64,000 bases of DNA from Hylemonella gracilis str. Niagara R (GCF_000600295.1 NZ_JEMG01000001.1:2158477-2222476); one strand, 5' to 3'. Shown: positions 54,800 to 62,957, counted from the first letter of the stretch. The notes: generated by a model from the letters alone, not told the origin. Program-made: numbers and translations.

Positions 54800-55309
54800 T
54801 TACAGGCCGATGGCACGGCGTACCTCGGCCGCGTAGTCAGTGCCGCCGATGATCTCGATGAAATTCACCATGTCGATTTCGATCACGGTTTCGCCTGAGA
54901 TCGTCACCTTGTAGTAGCTGAGGCTGGCCGTCAGCTTCGTTTCCAGCTTTTCTCCGGCCGTGGCCGCGCCCGGGTCCAGCTCCTTGTAGAAGCCGCGCGT
55001 CACGATTTCCACCGGTAGTACCGCGCCAGTGGCGTCATCCTGCATCGCGCCAGCGAAGCGAAGCAGGGTGGCTGCCGTGTTCGTGTTGCCGAACTGGCGG
55101 AACAGCCGCGCATCCATTCCGGCCAGCGTGAATTGCAGCTCCAGCGCCTCCAGGGACATGGCCACATTCACGGCGCCAGGCATCCCGCCGGCGACGTATT
55201 CCTCGGTCTTGCGCGACAGCTTGGGCAGTGTGATTTCCGGTACCAGACCGGCGTAGCTCTCGCCGTCGATGAACAGGTTGAAATTCTTGAGTTTGCGGGG
55301 CAGTGCCAT
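54800..55309 (-). CDS. FII: Major tail tube protein FII
   Basis: A 169-residue P2 gpFII homologue forming the inner tail tube. It begins MALPRKLKNFNLFIDGESYA, has GLVPEITLPKLSRKTEEYVA, and ends in a beta-rich segment. It follows FI after about 50 bp, as in P2. Confidence 0.93.
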   Translation of the reverse strand: MALPRKLKNFNLFIDGESYAGLVPEITLPKLSRKTEEYVAGGMPGAVNVAMSLEALELQFTLAGMDARLFRQFGNTNTAATLLRFAGAMQDDATGAVLPVEIVTRGFYKELDPGAATAGEKLETKLTASLSYYKVTISGETVIEIDMVNFIEIIGGTDYAAEVRRAIGL

Positions 55310-55362
55310 GGCGGCCTCTTCGGTTCGGGTTCAGGGGAGATGAAGCGCGTGACTTGCGCCGA

Positions 55363-56559
55363 TCAGTTCGCCACGCGGGCGGCAAAATCGGAGAAATAGC
55401 GGTCAGTGATGCGCTGGCGCAGCGCCAGGTCCTCCAGTGGGGGAACCGGCGTGTAGTCGAAGTCGATTGCCAGCTTGCCCGCCTTGAGGCGATCGGTCGA
55501 GTTCACCTGTTCGTCATACCAGGCCGAAAAGCCCAGCAGATGGCCCGCCGTCACGAACTCGCGCCCCTTCGCGTTGATGGTTTCCAGAATGTCTTTGACG
55601 ATGCTGGGGTGAAGGGTCTTGTCGGCGGCCCATTCCAAACCTTCTGCGATCGTGTCCGCGACGATGTGTCGCGCCCAGACGGCACTCTCAAAAATGAAAT
55701 TCGGGTCATCGCTGCAGGTGCGGCTACCCCAGAACTTGTACCCGTTGCTGCGGATCAGTGTGGTGATGCCGGCCTCGTTCAACAGCCCCGCGTCCGTGGC
55801 GCTGCTCTGCAGATCCCAGTGGATCGGCTTGCTGATGCCTGTCACGCCGTTCACGGCCACGTTGCTGATGGTCTTGTGCCAACCCGTTTGCGTGTTGATC
55901 GCTGCGCGCAGGCCCAGCGCGTAGGCCGTCGCCGGTGCGTCCACGGTCGCGGCGCTTGCCGTGTCAAAACGCTGGAAATCCGGGTGGATCAGCATCAGTT
56001 CGCGGGCCGCGAAATTCTCGCGGTAGGCCACGGCTGCGGCCAAGGTCTGCGAGCCGCCTGTGCCGGCATACGCCATGCCCCGCAGCTTGCCGCCCAGCGT
56101 CGCCAGGGCCGTGGCCACGGCTTGCGAACTGTCCAGGCCGGGTGCGCCCAGGATGCGCGGGCGCACGCCCAGGGCGGCCTGGGCCGTCAGCAGCGCCTGC
56201 AGGCCCGTGCGCTGGCCCTCGGGCGTGACGGTGCCGATCACGTTCGCGGCCGTAGCGGCTGCGATCGCTTCCGCGTCCTCGCCTTCGCCCTCGGCCACGC
56301 GGACCACGACGCACAAGGGGCTTGCCTGGTTGCTGATCGCCTCCAGGCTGGCCGCCAGCGTGCCGGCCTCGCCGGCCTTACCGATCGCGTCGGCCACGCG
56401 GGTGAGCAGCACGGGGGTGTTCAGGGGGAAGGTCGTGGCGTCGGCATCGTCGGCCACGGCCGCCATGCCAATGACCGAGGCGCTGGCCGTGGCGATGGCG
56501 CGCGCGCCGCCGGTTTCCTCAAGGACGCGGATACCGTGGTGATAGCTGGTGAGGGACAT
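55363..56559 (-). CDS. FI: Contractile tail sheath protein FI
   Basis: A 398-residue P2 gpFI homologue. It begins MSLTSYHHGIRVLEETGGAR and has the sheath features LGAPGLDSSQAVATALATLG and NGYKFWGSRTCSDDPNFIFE near residue 280. The ATG at 56559 was chosen over a far upstream start that would read through the promoter region. The dyad at 56624-56648 would place the transcript start about 22 bases upstream of this ATG. Confidence 0.93.
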   Translation of the reverse strand: MSLTSYHHGIRVLEETGGARAIATASASVIGMAAVADDADATTFPLNTPVLLTRVADAIGKAGEAGTLAASLEAISNQASPLCVVVRVAEGEGEDAEAIAAATAANVIGTVTPEGQRTGLQALLTAQAALGVRPRILGAPGLDSSQAVATALATLGGKLRGMAYAGTGGSQTLAAAVAYRENFAARELMLIHPDFQRFDTASAATVDAPATAYALGLRAAINTQTGWHKTISNVAVNGVTGISKPIHWDLQSSATDAGLLNEAGITTLIRSNGYKFWGSRTCSDDPNFIFESAVWARHIVADTIAEGLEWAADKTLHPSIVKDILETINAKGREFVTAGHLLGFSAWYDEQVNSTDRLKAGKLAIDFDYTPVPPLEDLALRQRITDRYFSDFAARVAN

Positions 56560-56623
56560 GCGTGGGGCTCCTAAAGCGGTCCCTAAGCATCGCCCGCAGG
56601 CCGAATGGCAGACAAGTGGTTTG

Positions 56624-56648
56624 TTTTGTCGGGGGTCGCCCGACAAAA
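56624..56648. promoter_or_regulatory. Candidate Ogr-binding dyad for the F operon promoter
   Basis: A perfect 10-bp inverted repeat, TTTTGTCGGG and CCCGACAAAA with a 5-bp centre, contains TTGT-N13-ACAA, close to the TGT-N12-ACA dyad of P2-type late promoters. Its centre is 77 bp upstream of the FI start codon. If it is 55 bp upstream of the transcript start as in P2, the leader would be 22 bases. Confidence 0.6.
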
Positions 56649-56724
56649 GTAATCGCAGGCCATATTGGACCAAGAGGCCCACCAGTCAAAACCGCCAGCA
56701 CCGCTGGCTGTTCCCCCTCAAGCT

Positions 56725-56744
56725 GAAGCTGACACTGCAAATGC
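56725..56744 (+). repeat. Inverted repeat, silent-side arm
   Basis: Reads GAAGCTGACACTGCAAATGC at the 5' edge of the silent fibre module, coding EADTANA in phase. Matches the gene-H arm at 57191-57210 in 18 of 20 bases. Confidence 0.75.
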
Positions 56745-56961
56745 GCGAGGCATGGGCACCAGGCAGCTTGACGCATACCAGGAACACACTCACCCAAACG
56801 GAAGCGGCGCCTCCCGCGTGTTCGGTGCAGGCTCAGCCGTGGCTGACTACGCGAGTGGGTCCAACGCAAATCGCGGCGACCCGATGGGAACAGGTAATGG
56901 CCGCAAAGCCCAGGAAACGCGCGGCATGAACACAGCAGTTCACCCGCGCATCCACAGGTAG
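56731..56961 (+). pseudogene. Silent alternative C-terminal module of the tail fibre
   Basis: A promoterless 76-codon frame starting DTANARGMGTRQLDAYQEHT and ending ETRGMNTAVHPRIHR before TAG. Its ends match the active gene H tip (DTANA... at the start, HPRIHK at the end), and both keep the R-x-LD-xx-Q-x-H-x-H pattern. The middle is unrelated in sequence. It has no start codon or ribosome site of its own and lies on the opposite strand, where P2 has the tail-fibre assembly gene G. It looks like a stored receptor-binding tip rather than a decayed gene. Confidence 0.75.
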
Positions 56962-56979
56962 CTACTTGTGAATGCGCGG
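56944..56979. repeat. 36-bp palindrome over both fibre stop codons
   Basis: Two 18-base arms match at 16 positions around TAGCTA. They cover the last codons and adjoining stop codons of both fibre modules. It can fold as a hairpin in either transcript and keeps the conserved HPRIH end on both sides. Confidence 0.75.
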
Positions 56980-58503
56980 ATGAAAGGGCGTGAACCGGGG
57001 TGTCGTTTCCATGCCAACGCGAGGCGCGCCGTGCTGCGTGTCTGCGACCGGGCCGCCAGTCGTGCTTGCCCCCTGGGGCACGTTCCGATTCGTCCCCGAT
57101 TGACCAATTAAATCGACCGAGATGCCAATGCTTGATGGCCCGTGAAAATGCCCTTGCATCGTGTCCAGCTTGCGCGCGCCGAGGGCGATTGCATTTGCAG
57201 TGTCTGCATCAACGCCACCAGCAGCCATGCGCAAGAACATGCCCCAGTTGTTCGGCCCGAGCAAATTCGGCGCGCGGAACTTCGTGGCATCGCCGCCGGG
57301 GTCGGCGACGAACCAGTAGGAGCCCAGACCGTCATTGAATTCAGTCTGGCTCTTGACCAGGCCGCGCCATTGCGCCCATCCCCACAGTTCGGGATGGTCC
57401 GCTTTGTTGAAGATGCCGCCGATCGCATCGATTTCATGAGCACGCGGCAGAGCATCAACACCGTAAATCGGCTCGCCGCAGTAGGGGCTAGCGTAGCCCG
57501 TGAAGTACGGACCGAAGCTGGACCACTTCCACGCCTCTCCCGCCAGCTCGTCGATGATGATGGGGCCACTATTCGAGGCCAGGGCGCGCACCGTCGCAAG
57601 AGGAAGAAAGCGCACGCGCTGCGCCAGCGCGTTCGTCATGGTCGTTGAGAAATTGGCGTCGTTGCCCAGCGCCGTCGCCAGCTCTGCTAGCGTGTCCAGT
57701 GCGGCAGGGCTGCTGTTCACCAGCGCTGCAACTGCTGTCACCACGAAGGCCGTGGTGGCGATTTGGGCTGTGTTCGTTCCTGGCGCTGCCGTGGGCGCTG
57801 TAGGCAGACCTGTTAACGCCGCACTGGCGATCGGCGCCCTGAGATCGATTGCAGTGGAAAGAGCGGCCAAAAGAGGGGCCAAGGTTGCCGGCGTGACGGT
57901 GCGAAATGCGTCGATGCCGGCCTGCACCTCTGCAGCCGTCGCAAGCTCCGCAATGCCAGCTCGGGTCTCGGTGGCGGTTCGCGCGGATAGTCCTGCAGGC
58001 GTGATCGCCCGTGCGTTATCGATGCCTGCTTGAACTTCCGTAGCTGTCGCCAGCTCCAGCACGCCCGCTGTTGCGGTTGTCGCGGGCGGGTTCCAGAAAC
58101 TCGTTTCATCGAACTCCAACACTCCCAGGTCCACGCTCGCGTCAAGAACGCGCAGATCCACGGCTAGCAGGGACTGAGCGTCAGCCACCTTGATCGTGAT
58201 CGGGTCCGCCTGGCCATAGCTGCCGATCATCGTCCCGTCGTCCAGGTACAGGGCAAAGCTGCGCAACGTGTAGGCATCCACGCTGGCGTCAGTCATCGTC
58301 ACGTGAATTGTGTCGTCACCTACAACACCACCGCCCACGGTGTTCAGACGCTTGATCTCGTCGCCCGGGTCGATAGGCTCGCCTGGCACGATCTCGACAC
58401 TCGACAGGCCCGCTTGGGCCACCTTGCGTGGTGCCAGACCGTCGTTGCCGGCGTTGATGAGGGCCGCGATGCCCTCGGAGGTCAGTTTGAAGATGAAGGG
58501 CAT
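56962..58503 (-). CDS. H: Tail fibre protein H
   Basis: A 513-residue P2 gpH-like fibre. The N-terminal baseplate-binding domain begins MPFIFKLTSEGIAALINAGN. It is followed by fibre repeats (ATATEVQAGIDNARAITPAG and ATAAEVQAGIDAFRTVTPAT) and a tip region with GVDALPRAHEIDAIGGIFNK. The last 80 residues, after DADTANA, form the exchangeable module; the tip has a histidine pair (QGHFHG) and ends HPRIHK. It binds the host receptor. The neighbouring silent module suggests it is one of two forms. Confidence 0.92.
   Translation of the reverse strand: MPFIFKLTSEGIAALINAGNDGLAPRKVAQAGLSSVEIVPGEPIDPGDEIKRLNTVGGGVVGDDTIHVTMTDASVDAYTLRSFALYLDDGTMIGSYGQADPITIKVADAQSLLAVDLRVLDASVDLGVLEFDETSFWNPPATTATAGVLELATATEVQAGIDNARAITPAGLSARTATETRAGIAELATAAEVQAGIDAFRTVTPATLAPLLAALSTAIDLRAPIASAALTGLPTAPTAAPGTNTAQIATTAFVVTAVAALVNSSPAALDTLAELATALGNDANFSTTMTNALAQRVRFLPLATVRALASNSGPIIIDELAGEAWKWSSFGPYFTGYASPYCGEPIYGVDALPRAHEIDAIGGIFNKADHPELWGWAQWRGLVKSQTEFNDGLGSYWFVADPGGDATKFRAPNLLGPNNWGMFLRMAAGGVDADTANAIALGARKLDTMQGHFHGPSSIGISVDLIGQSGTNRNVPQGASTTGGPVADTQHGAPRVGMETTPRFTPFHPRIHK
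57191..57210 (-). repeat. Inverted repeat, gene-H arm
   Basis: Read leftward it is GATGCAGACACTGCAAATGC, coding DADTANA inside the tail-fibre gene, the junction between constant and exchangeable parts of the fibre. Confidence 0.75.
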
Positions 58504-58507
58504 AGGG

Positions 58508-59104
58508 TCAGGCCGGTGGACTGGACGCGGTGGCGTCCACGGTCAGGGAAAGGCGGCGGAATGTGGCGGGGCGGCCAACGGCGGCCAGGTGGGCAGTGCC
58601 GCGTGCACTCAAGGCCTGGGTGGCCGTGAAATGGCTGCGCAGCGGTTTCAACCGCTTGACCTCGCGGATCAGTTGCGCGTAGCGTGCCGCTGCGTCCTCC
58701 GCGTCCTCTGTGCCGACGCTCAGGATGATTTCAAAGGTATGCGGCACGCCTTTGGGTGTTTTCTGCCACCATTCCACGATCGTGATTGCGCCACCGAAGG
58801 CGCGCACGATTCCGCGCACGGCGCTGGCGCGGCCCTTGAATCGGTTGGTTGTTAGCGCCGAGCTTGTGACCGAGCGTTTTATCGAGACCGGCCAGTTCTC
58901 GTCCCAGGTCTCCGCGCCCAGCGACCAGGCCAGCAGGGGCAGCAGCGCCACGGGGCAGGTGCTGGGGTTCCAGAGATCCCGGTGTGGCTGTGGGATGCAC
59001 GCCAGCTCCTCGGCGAACACCTGCACCACGGCGCGTTCCAGCGCCGTGGCGTTCGGCGGCAGCAGCTGCGCTGCCTCGCTGGCCGGGGTGGGAGACGTGG
59101 CCAT
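58508..59104 (-). CDS. I: Tail protein I (baseplate)
   Basis: A 198-residue P2 gpI homologue. It has LAWSLGAETWDENWPVSIKR and VRGIVRAFGGAITIVEWWQK, both family features. Members form the inner part of the baseplate wedge together with J. It ends 4 bp before the fibre gene. Confidence 0.92.
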   Translation of the reverse strand: MATSPTPASEAAQLLPPNATALERAVVQVFAEELACIPQPHRDLWNPSTCPVALLPLLAWSLGAETWDENWPVSIKRSVTSSALTTNRFKGRASAVRGIVRAFGGAITIVEWWQKTPKGVPHTFEIILSVGTEDAEDAAARYAQLIREVKRLKPLRSHFTATQALSARGTAHLAAVGRPATFRRLSLTVDATASSPPA

Positions 59105-59106
59105 GC

Positions 59107-60015
59107 TCAGGCCTCGCTTTCCTCGTCGGCCGCCGCCAGCGTGATGTTGATCGCGATGCAGCGAGGCGCCTGCTCTAGCGTCGTCGTCATGCTTGCGGCA
59201 GGTTCGGCTAGGTCCACCTCGACCACGCCGCTCTGCTGCAGGGCGTCATAGATCTTGCTCAGGCTCACGCGCGCGCCGATCCGGTGGACCTCGTCCGCCA
59301 CGGCCTGGGCGTGCGCCTGCAACTGCGCCAACAGTCCGGCCGCGCCCGGACCACCGTCGTGATAGACCGTGGCCCGAATGGTGTAGTCCACCAGCTCGGC
59401 ACTCTGTGTCATGACCTCGTCGGTCATTGCGCGCGCGTCATCATGACTCACGGCTGCCAGCACGGTGGCCAGAAGCTCCGGACCTGCCATTCCACTGTTG
59501 GAACGCGCCAGTACCGTCACCATGATGGTGCCTGGAGTCGGGCTGGAGGCCCGGGCATCGAGCACATCGCCATCCGCCCCCTTGGCGAAGCTCTCGTAAG
59601 CCGCAGCCGTGCCGATCTGACTCAGAACCCGGTTGCGCTCGCGGATGCGTAGCCGGTAAGGCTCATCTTTTTCCATCACAGCTAACGTGGGAGGGATGGC
59701 TTCGAGGTCAGCCGGCGTAATGACCAGGCGTGGCAAATTGAAGCGATCGCCGATTTGGTCCAGGTCAGCACCCTCCGCATAGGCCAGCATCACAGCCAGC
59801 GCGCTGTCATTGCGCGCCATGCGCTCATTCATGATTTCATAGGCCATGACCTGGAGCAGCTTGGTCAACGGCTCCGCATCGCTTTCAAGCGCGCCCGCGG
59901 CGGCAGGGTAGAGCGCAACCAAACGCGAGCGAATGCGGGTGTAATGCGTCTCGAAATCCAGCGTCTCCACCACAGTGGGCGGCGGCAGCTTGGAAACGTC
60001 TAGAGTCGTGCTCAC
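59107..60015 (-). CDS. J: Baseplate assembly protein J
   Basis: A 302-residue P2 gpJ homologue, the main wedge protein of the baseplate edge. It begins MSTTLDVSKLPPPTVVETLD and has GADLDQIGDRFNLPRLVITP and TIMVTVLARSNSGMAGPELL. It overlaps W by 4 bp. Confidence 0.93.
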   Translation of the reverse strand: MSTTLDVSKLPPPTVVETLDFETHYTRIRSRLVALYPAAAGALESDAEPLTKLLQVMAYEIMNERMARNDSALAVMLAYAEGADLDQIGDRFNLPRLVITPADLEAIPPTLAVMEKDEPYRLRIRERNRVLSQIGTAAAYESFAKGADGDVLDARASSPTPGTIMVTVLARSNSGMAGPELLATVLAAVSHDDARAMTDEVMTQSAELVDYTIRATVYHDGGPGAAGLLAQLQAHAQAVADEVHRIGARVSLSKIYDALQQSGVVEVDLAEPAASMTTTLEQAPRCIAINITLAAADEESEA

Positions 60016-60380
60016 GCGAAAAATCCTCCAAGCGCATCGATCGGCAGCGACGTGCTCACGTCCTGTCCATCGGCGTCATGGCCCTGCAGCTCCAGCACGG
60101 CCTGGCCGGCGCGCGGGCGCGTGAGCGTGATTCGCTCCACGGTCAGTTCGGGAAGCTCGCGCATCAGTGCATCCGCCGCGGCGGCGTAGAGGCGCAGCCG
60201 CGTTGCATCGTTGTCCGGCGCGTCGATCAGCTCGGGCCAGCGGCTGCCATAGCTGCGGCGCCCCAAACGTGAGCCGATCGGCGTAAGCAGCACGTCCAGC
60301 GCCGACTGCGCCAGCCGGGCCGCGCCCGTCAGCGCGCGGCCCGTGCGCGCATCCATACCGATGATTTGCGATGTGGCCAT
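60012..60380 (-). CDS. W: Baseplate assembly protein W (gp25-like)
   Basis: A 122-residue P2 gpW homologue of the GPW/gp25 family. It begins MATSQIIGMDARTGRALTGA and has GSRLGRRSYGSRWPELIDAP, the conserved core of gp25-like proteins. The ATG at 60380 was chosen over an arginine-rich upstream extension that overlaps V. Confidence 0.92.
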   Translation of the reverse strand: MATSQIIGMDARTGRALTGAARLAQSALDVLLTPIGSRLGRRSYGSRWPELIDAPDNDATRLRLYAAAADALMRELPELTVERITLTRPRAGQAVLELQGHDADGQDVSTSLPIDALGGFFA

Positions 60381-60384
60381 GGTG

Positions 60385-61005
60385 CTAGGCCTCCGCGTTC
60401 GGCGTCGGCGGGGCGGTAGGCGCGCCCGGCGACGTGGTGTTGTGAGGGTGCCGCACCAGGCTGACACCGGCCGCCTGGACATCTTCGGCCGCGACGACTT
60501 TCTTGGCGAACTCGGCGTCTTTGCTGACAGTCAGGCCGCCCTCGATCGCCACATCCCCCGTGAGCGTGATTCCGTCAGGTGCATCAACGCTGGCCTTGCC
60601 GCCTACGGGCAGGGTGACCTGCAGGGCGTGCGACTCTGCGTCATAGCTGAACAGCGCGCCATCGCCGTGCTGGACCAGCACACGGGACGCCTCGCTGGCC
60701 GGCGCGGGGGCATCGTCGCTGAACAGAGCCGGCAGGACCCGCCCCGCAGCAAGGTGGCCGCCAGGCGACAGCACGGTCACCTGTTCACCGAGACTGGGCG
60801 GGCTCCATACCCGCACGGCACCGGCGCGCGGCGTGTACCAGGGTAGCCAGTCCGTCAGCATGGGTGCTTCACCATCGGCTGCCAGATCGACACGCACGCG
60901 CGGGGGGGCCAAGACCAGCTCGGCGACTCGGCCATCACGCACGATGTTTTCCAGGCGGCGCGACAGATCGCTCAGCAGGGCGGCGAGTTCGGCTGCGTCC
61001 ATCAT
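60385..61005 (-). CDS. V: Baseplate spike protein V
   Basis: A 206-residue P2 gpV homologue, the trimeric membrane-piercing spike. The N-terminal OB-fold includes RAGAVRVWSPPSLGEQVTVL; the C-terminal beta-helix repeats end at VSLVRHPHNTTSP, where the HPH motif holds iron at the spike tip. It overlaps S by 4 bp. Confidence 0.93.
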   Translation of the reverse strand: MMDAAELAALLSDLSRRLENIVRDGRVAELVLAPPRVRVDLAADGEAPMLTDWLPWYTPRAGAVRVWSPPSLGEQVTVLSPGGHLAAGRVLPALFSDDAPAPASEASRVLVQHGDGALFSYDAESHALQVTLPVGGKASVDAPDGITLTGDVAIEGGLTVSKDAEFAKKVVAAEDVQAAGVSLVRHPHNTTSPGAPTAPPTPNAEA

Positions 61006-61493
61006 CGGGCGGCCCTTCCATGCGCCAGTGCGTCCAGCACGAAATCACGCACCATGGCGCGGTCGGTGCTGGTCAGGCCCAGCAGCTCGCGCGCCGGGTA
61101 GCGCACCCCAGCCTGGCCGGGGGCGGGCGCGTCCAGCAGGCCCAGCTGGTGGATACGGGCAATCCGCGCGGCACGGCCAAGGAATCCGACGGTGGCGGCC
61201 GCAGCGTCGTTCGCGGCCTTCAGGTGCTGACGCTGGCGCAATTTCTCAAACATCGGTCCGCTTGCCTTGGCCCGGGCCCGCACACTGCGGCCCAGAGCGG
61301 CGCGCGCGGCGCTGGCCTTCTTGCGCGGCTCGAAAGGCGAGCCGTCCGGGTTCTGCTGGCGGCGGATACGCCGCGCCTGGCGGTCGGCCAGGGCTGTGGC
61401 AATGCGCCGCAACAGCCGGCGGCGCGCCGAGTCGGACAGCGTGGCCACCAGCGGTGCGGCCCAGGTGGCGAGTTCCTGCAGGGAGTCGTCCAT
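61002..61493 (-). CDS. S: Tail completion protein S
   Basis: A 163-residue P2 gpS homologue involved in tail-head joining. It is helical and basic, with ARRIRRQQNPDGSPFEPRKK, the recognisable gpS segment. AGGAG lies before the ATG at 61493. Confidence 0.9.
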   Translation of the reverse strand: MDDSLQELATWAAPLVATLSDSARRRLLRRIATALADRQARRIRRQQNPDGSPFEPRKKASAARAALGRSVRARAKASGPMFEKLRQRQHLKAANDAAAATVGFLGRAARIARIHQLGLLDAPAPGQAGVRYPARELLGLTSTDRAMVRDFVLDALAHGRAAR

Positions 61494-61507
61494 GTGTCGG
61501 CTCCTGG

Positions 61508-62053
61508 TCACTGCGTCAGCACGGGCGCATCGTCGAAATCCGCCGGGCGGTTCGTCCAGGCGGCCACTGGCTGGCCGTCCGCCCAGATTTCCCACGCCTC
61601 CTCGATCTGCGCCGTGCCCGGGCGCGGCGGCTCGCCGATATGCTGGATGGTGTAGCGGCCGGGCGGCAGGCCTTCCTCTTCCTGCGGCAGCGGCACGGCC
61701 GGCGTGACGATCACGCTTTCTGTCAGGTCCAGCTCGATGAGCAGGTCGATGGTCCGCTCATCGTTGTAGTCCACCTCGTAGCGGACCGCGCCGTCGCGCA
61801 ACTTCTCGTTGTCGAAGATTTCGGGCTGGTGCGTGCGCAACCAAACGAGCAAGGGCACGAACACCGCGTCGGGCGAGCCGTCGAAGCCCTCCACCACGAT
61901 CTGCGCGGTGTAGGCGTGCGTGTGCGAAAGACTGCGCCCGCCGGCGCACTGCAGGCGGCCGACTTTGACCAGGATGGACAGCTTGTCCGGATTGGTCTTG
62001 AAGTCCGGCACCGCCAGGGATAGGTGCTTGCGCAAGCTGCTGGGCTTGTACAT
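61508..62053 (-). CDS. R: Tail completion protein R
   Basis: A 181-residue P2 gpR homologue. It opens MYKPSSLRKHLSLAVPDFKT and includes GFDGSPDAVFVPLLVWLRTH, typical of the family. It meets the end of lysB by one base. Confidence 0.92.
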   Translation of the reverse strand: MYKPSSLRKHLSLAVPDFKTNPDKLSILVKVGRLQCAGGRSLSHTHAYTAQIVVEGFDGSPDAVFVPLLVWLRTHQPEIFDNEKLRDGAVRYEVDYNDERTIDLLIELDLTESVIVTPAVPLPQEEEGLPPGRYTIQHIGEPPRPGTAQIEEAWEIWADGQPVAAWTNRPADFDDAPVLTQ

Positions 62054-62523
62054 CAGCGACCTTCGTCATCCGGCACCGGTGCGCCGGGCATGCGCGGCCA
62101 GGCCGCGATCAGGGTTCGGACATCAGCGGCGTGGCCTGCAGCTGCTGCCGCCACGTCTCGATATTCCCGGACGCACGCGTCGAATAGCTCTGTGACGGTA
62201 GAGGCGTACTTTCGGACGGCGGCATCGGGAGCTGCAGCGATTCGGCGTTCGGCACCACGCAATTGCTCGCGCAACCGGTCAGCGTCAACGCGAGAGCGAT
62301 CAGCAGCAGCGCGCTCCGTCGCCAGGCGTTTTTGGGCGTCATCGAGGGCACGGTCTTTTCCTTTCTGGAATTCGCGGGACAGGTCGGCGGCAAGTTGCGA
62401 GGCCTCGCCCTGGGCGCGGGCGTAGCCGGCCGCGTCGGCGCGGCTCACTTCGCGCAGATGCAGTGCCAGCACCAGGGCGGCGCAGGCAAGGGCGGAAAGA
62501 GCGAACAAGGCGGCGCGCTGCAT
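62053..62523 (-). CDS. lysB: Spanin inner-membrane subunit LysB (Rz-like)
   Basis: A 156-residue protein with an N-terminal membrane anchor (ALFALSALACAALVLALHL) and a long charged coiled-coil periplasmic part (GKDRALDDAQKRLATERAAA). It acts with the nested lipoprotein LysC to fuse the inner and outer membranes in the last step of lysis. The ATG at 62523 lies just after the endolysin stop. Confidence 0.85.
   Translation of the reverse strand: MQRAALFALSALACAALVLALHLREVSRADAAGYARAQGEASQLAADLSREFQKGKDRALDDAQKRLATERAAADRSRVDADRLREQLRGAERRIAAAPDAAVRKYASTVTELFDACVREYRDVAAAAAGHAADVRTLIAAWPRMPGAPVPDDEGR
62109..62342 (-). CDS. lysC: Spanin outer-membrane lipoprotein LysC (Rz1-like), nested in lysB
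   Basis: A 77-residue frame wholly inside lysB in another register. It opens MTPKNAWRRSALLLIALALT, then LTGCASNC, a good lipoprotein signal with lipobox cysteine 24. The short mature part is proline- and serine-rich (LPMPPSESTPLPSQ), usual for Rz1. Full nesting is the P2 lysB/lysC and lambda Rz/Rz1 arrangement. Confidence 0.85.
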   Translation of the reverse strand: MTPKNAWRRSALLLIALALTLTGCASNCVVPNAESLQLPMPPSESTPLPSQSYSTRASGNIETWRQQLQATPLMSEP

Positions 62524-62531
62524 CGTTGAAC

Positions 62532-62957
62532 TCACACCAGCTCGAAATGCGGCATGTCGTGGAGCGTCGAGTCGGCGTTGTTCCCGTCGCCATCCCAATC
62601 TCCGCCCCAGCGCAGCGTCACGCCTTCATCGGCGGCGGCGGCCATCATCAGCCCGGCCAGAACCGCAAAACGCTGTTGATCGTTCCAGACATTCACGCCG
62701 TTGACGACGGCCGGATGGGGTAGCACGTCGATCGCCTCAGAGGGCAGGCGCTGATGCTTGCTCAGCGTTTTGATGCCATCGATCTGACTGCGGCCGGCGC
62801 GGTACTCCTCCTGTTGCTTTTCCAGCGTGCGCAGGCCTTCCGTGATGGCAAAGTCCATCACGCCATACGCCAGCGCGCGACGCGCGACGCGCTGCAGCCG
62901 TTCATCGCACGTCGCCAGTTTGCGCGCCGAGGCCTCGCCAAAGGAAAACCGGCTCAT
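62532..62957 (-). CDS. Endolysin, M15 peptidase type
   Basis: A 141-residue single-domain zinc peptidase of the M15 family, expected to cut peptide cross-links in peptidoglycan. Zinc ligands are visible in SKHQRLPSEAIDVLPHP and HDMPHFELV, with the active-site pocket in TLRWGGDWDGDGNN. It has no signal peptide, so the upstream holin-like protein would release it. P2 uses a different lysozyme (K) at this place. Confidence 0.9.
   Translation of the reverse strand: MSRFSFGEASARKLATCDERLQRVARRALAYGVMDFAITEGLRTLEKQQEEYRAGRSQIDGIKTLSKHQRLPSEAIDVLPHPAVVNGVNVWNDQQRFAVLAGLMMAAAADEGVTLRWGGDWDGDGNNADSTLHDMPHFELV

Larger units (their letters stand above)
56725..57210. mobile_element. Probable invertible tail-fibre segment
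   Basis: Inverted 20-bp repeats (GAAGCTGACACTGCAAATGC at 56725-56744 and its inverted partner at 57191-57210, 18 of 20 matching, with a 14-base identical core) bound about 486 bp. Inside are two C-terminal fibre modules in opposite orientation meeting at 56961/56962. The repeats fall in the same codon phase in both modules, so inversion would join gene H in frame to the other module. Confidence 0.7.

Noticed and set aside
56519-56869. Leftward frame across the FI promoter region
   Set aside because: No family resemblance; it runs through the dyad and across the silent fibre module.
56665-56961. The rightward frame upstream of FI as an ordinary small gene
   Set aside because: It lacks a ribosome site, and from DTANA onward it is a fibre C-terminus; treated as a silent module instead.
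61002-61595. Upstream start for tail protein S at 61595
   Set aside because: It would overlap gene R by about 90 bp with arginine/glycine-rich sequence; ATG at 61493 has AGGAG.
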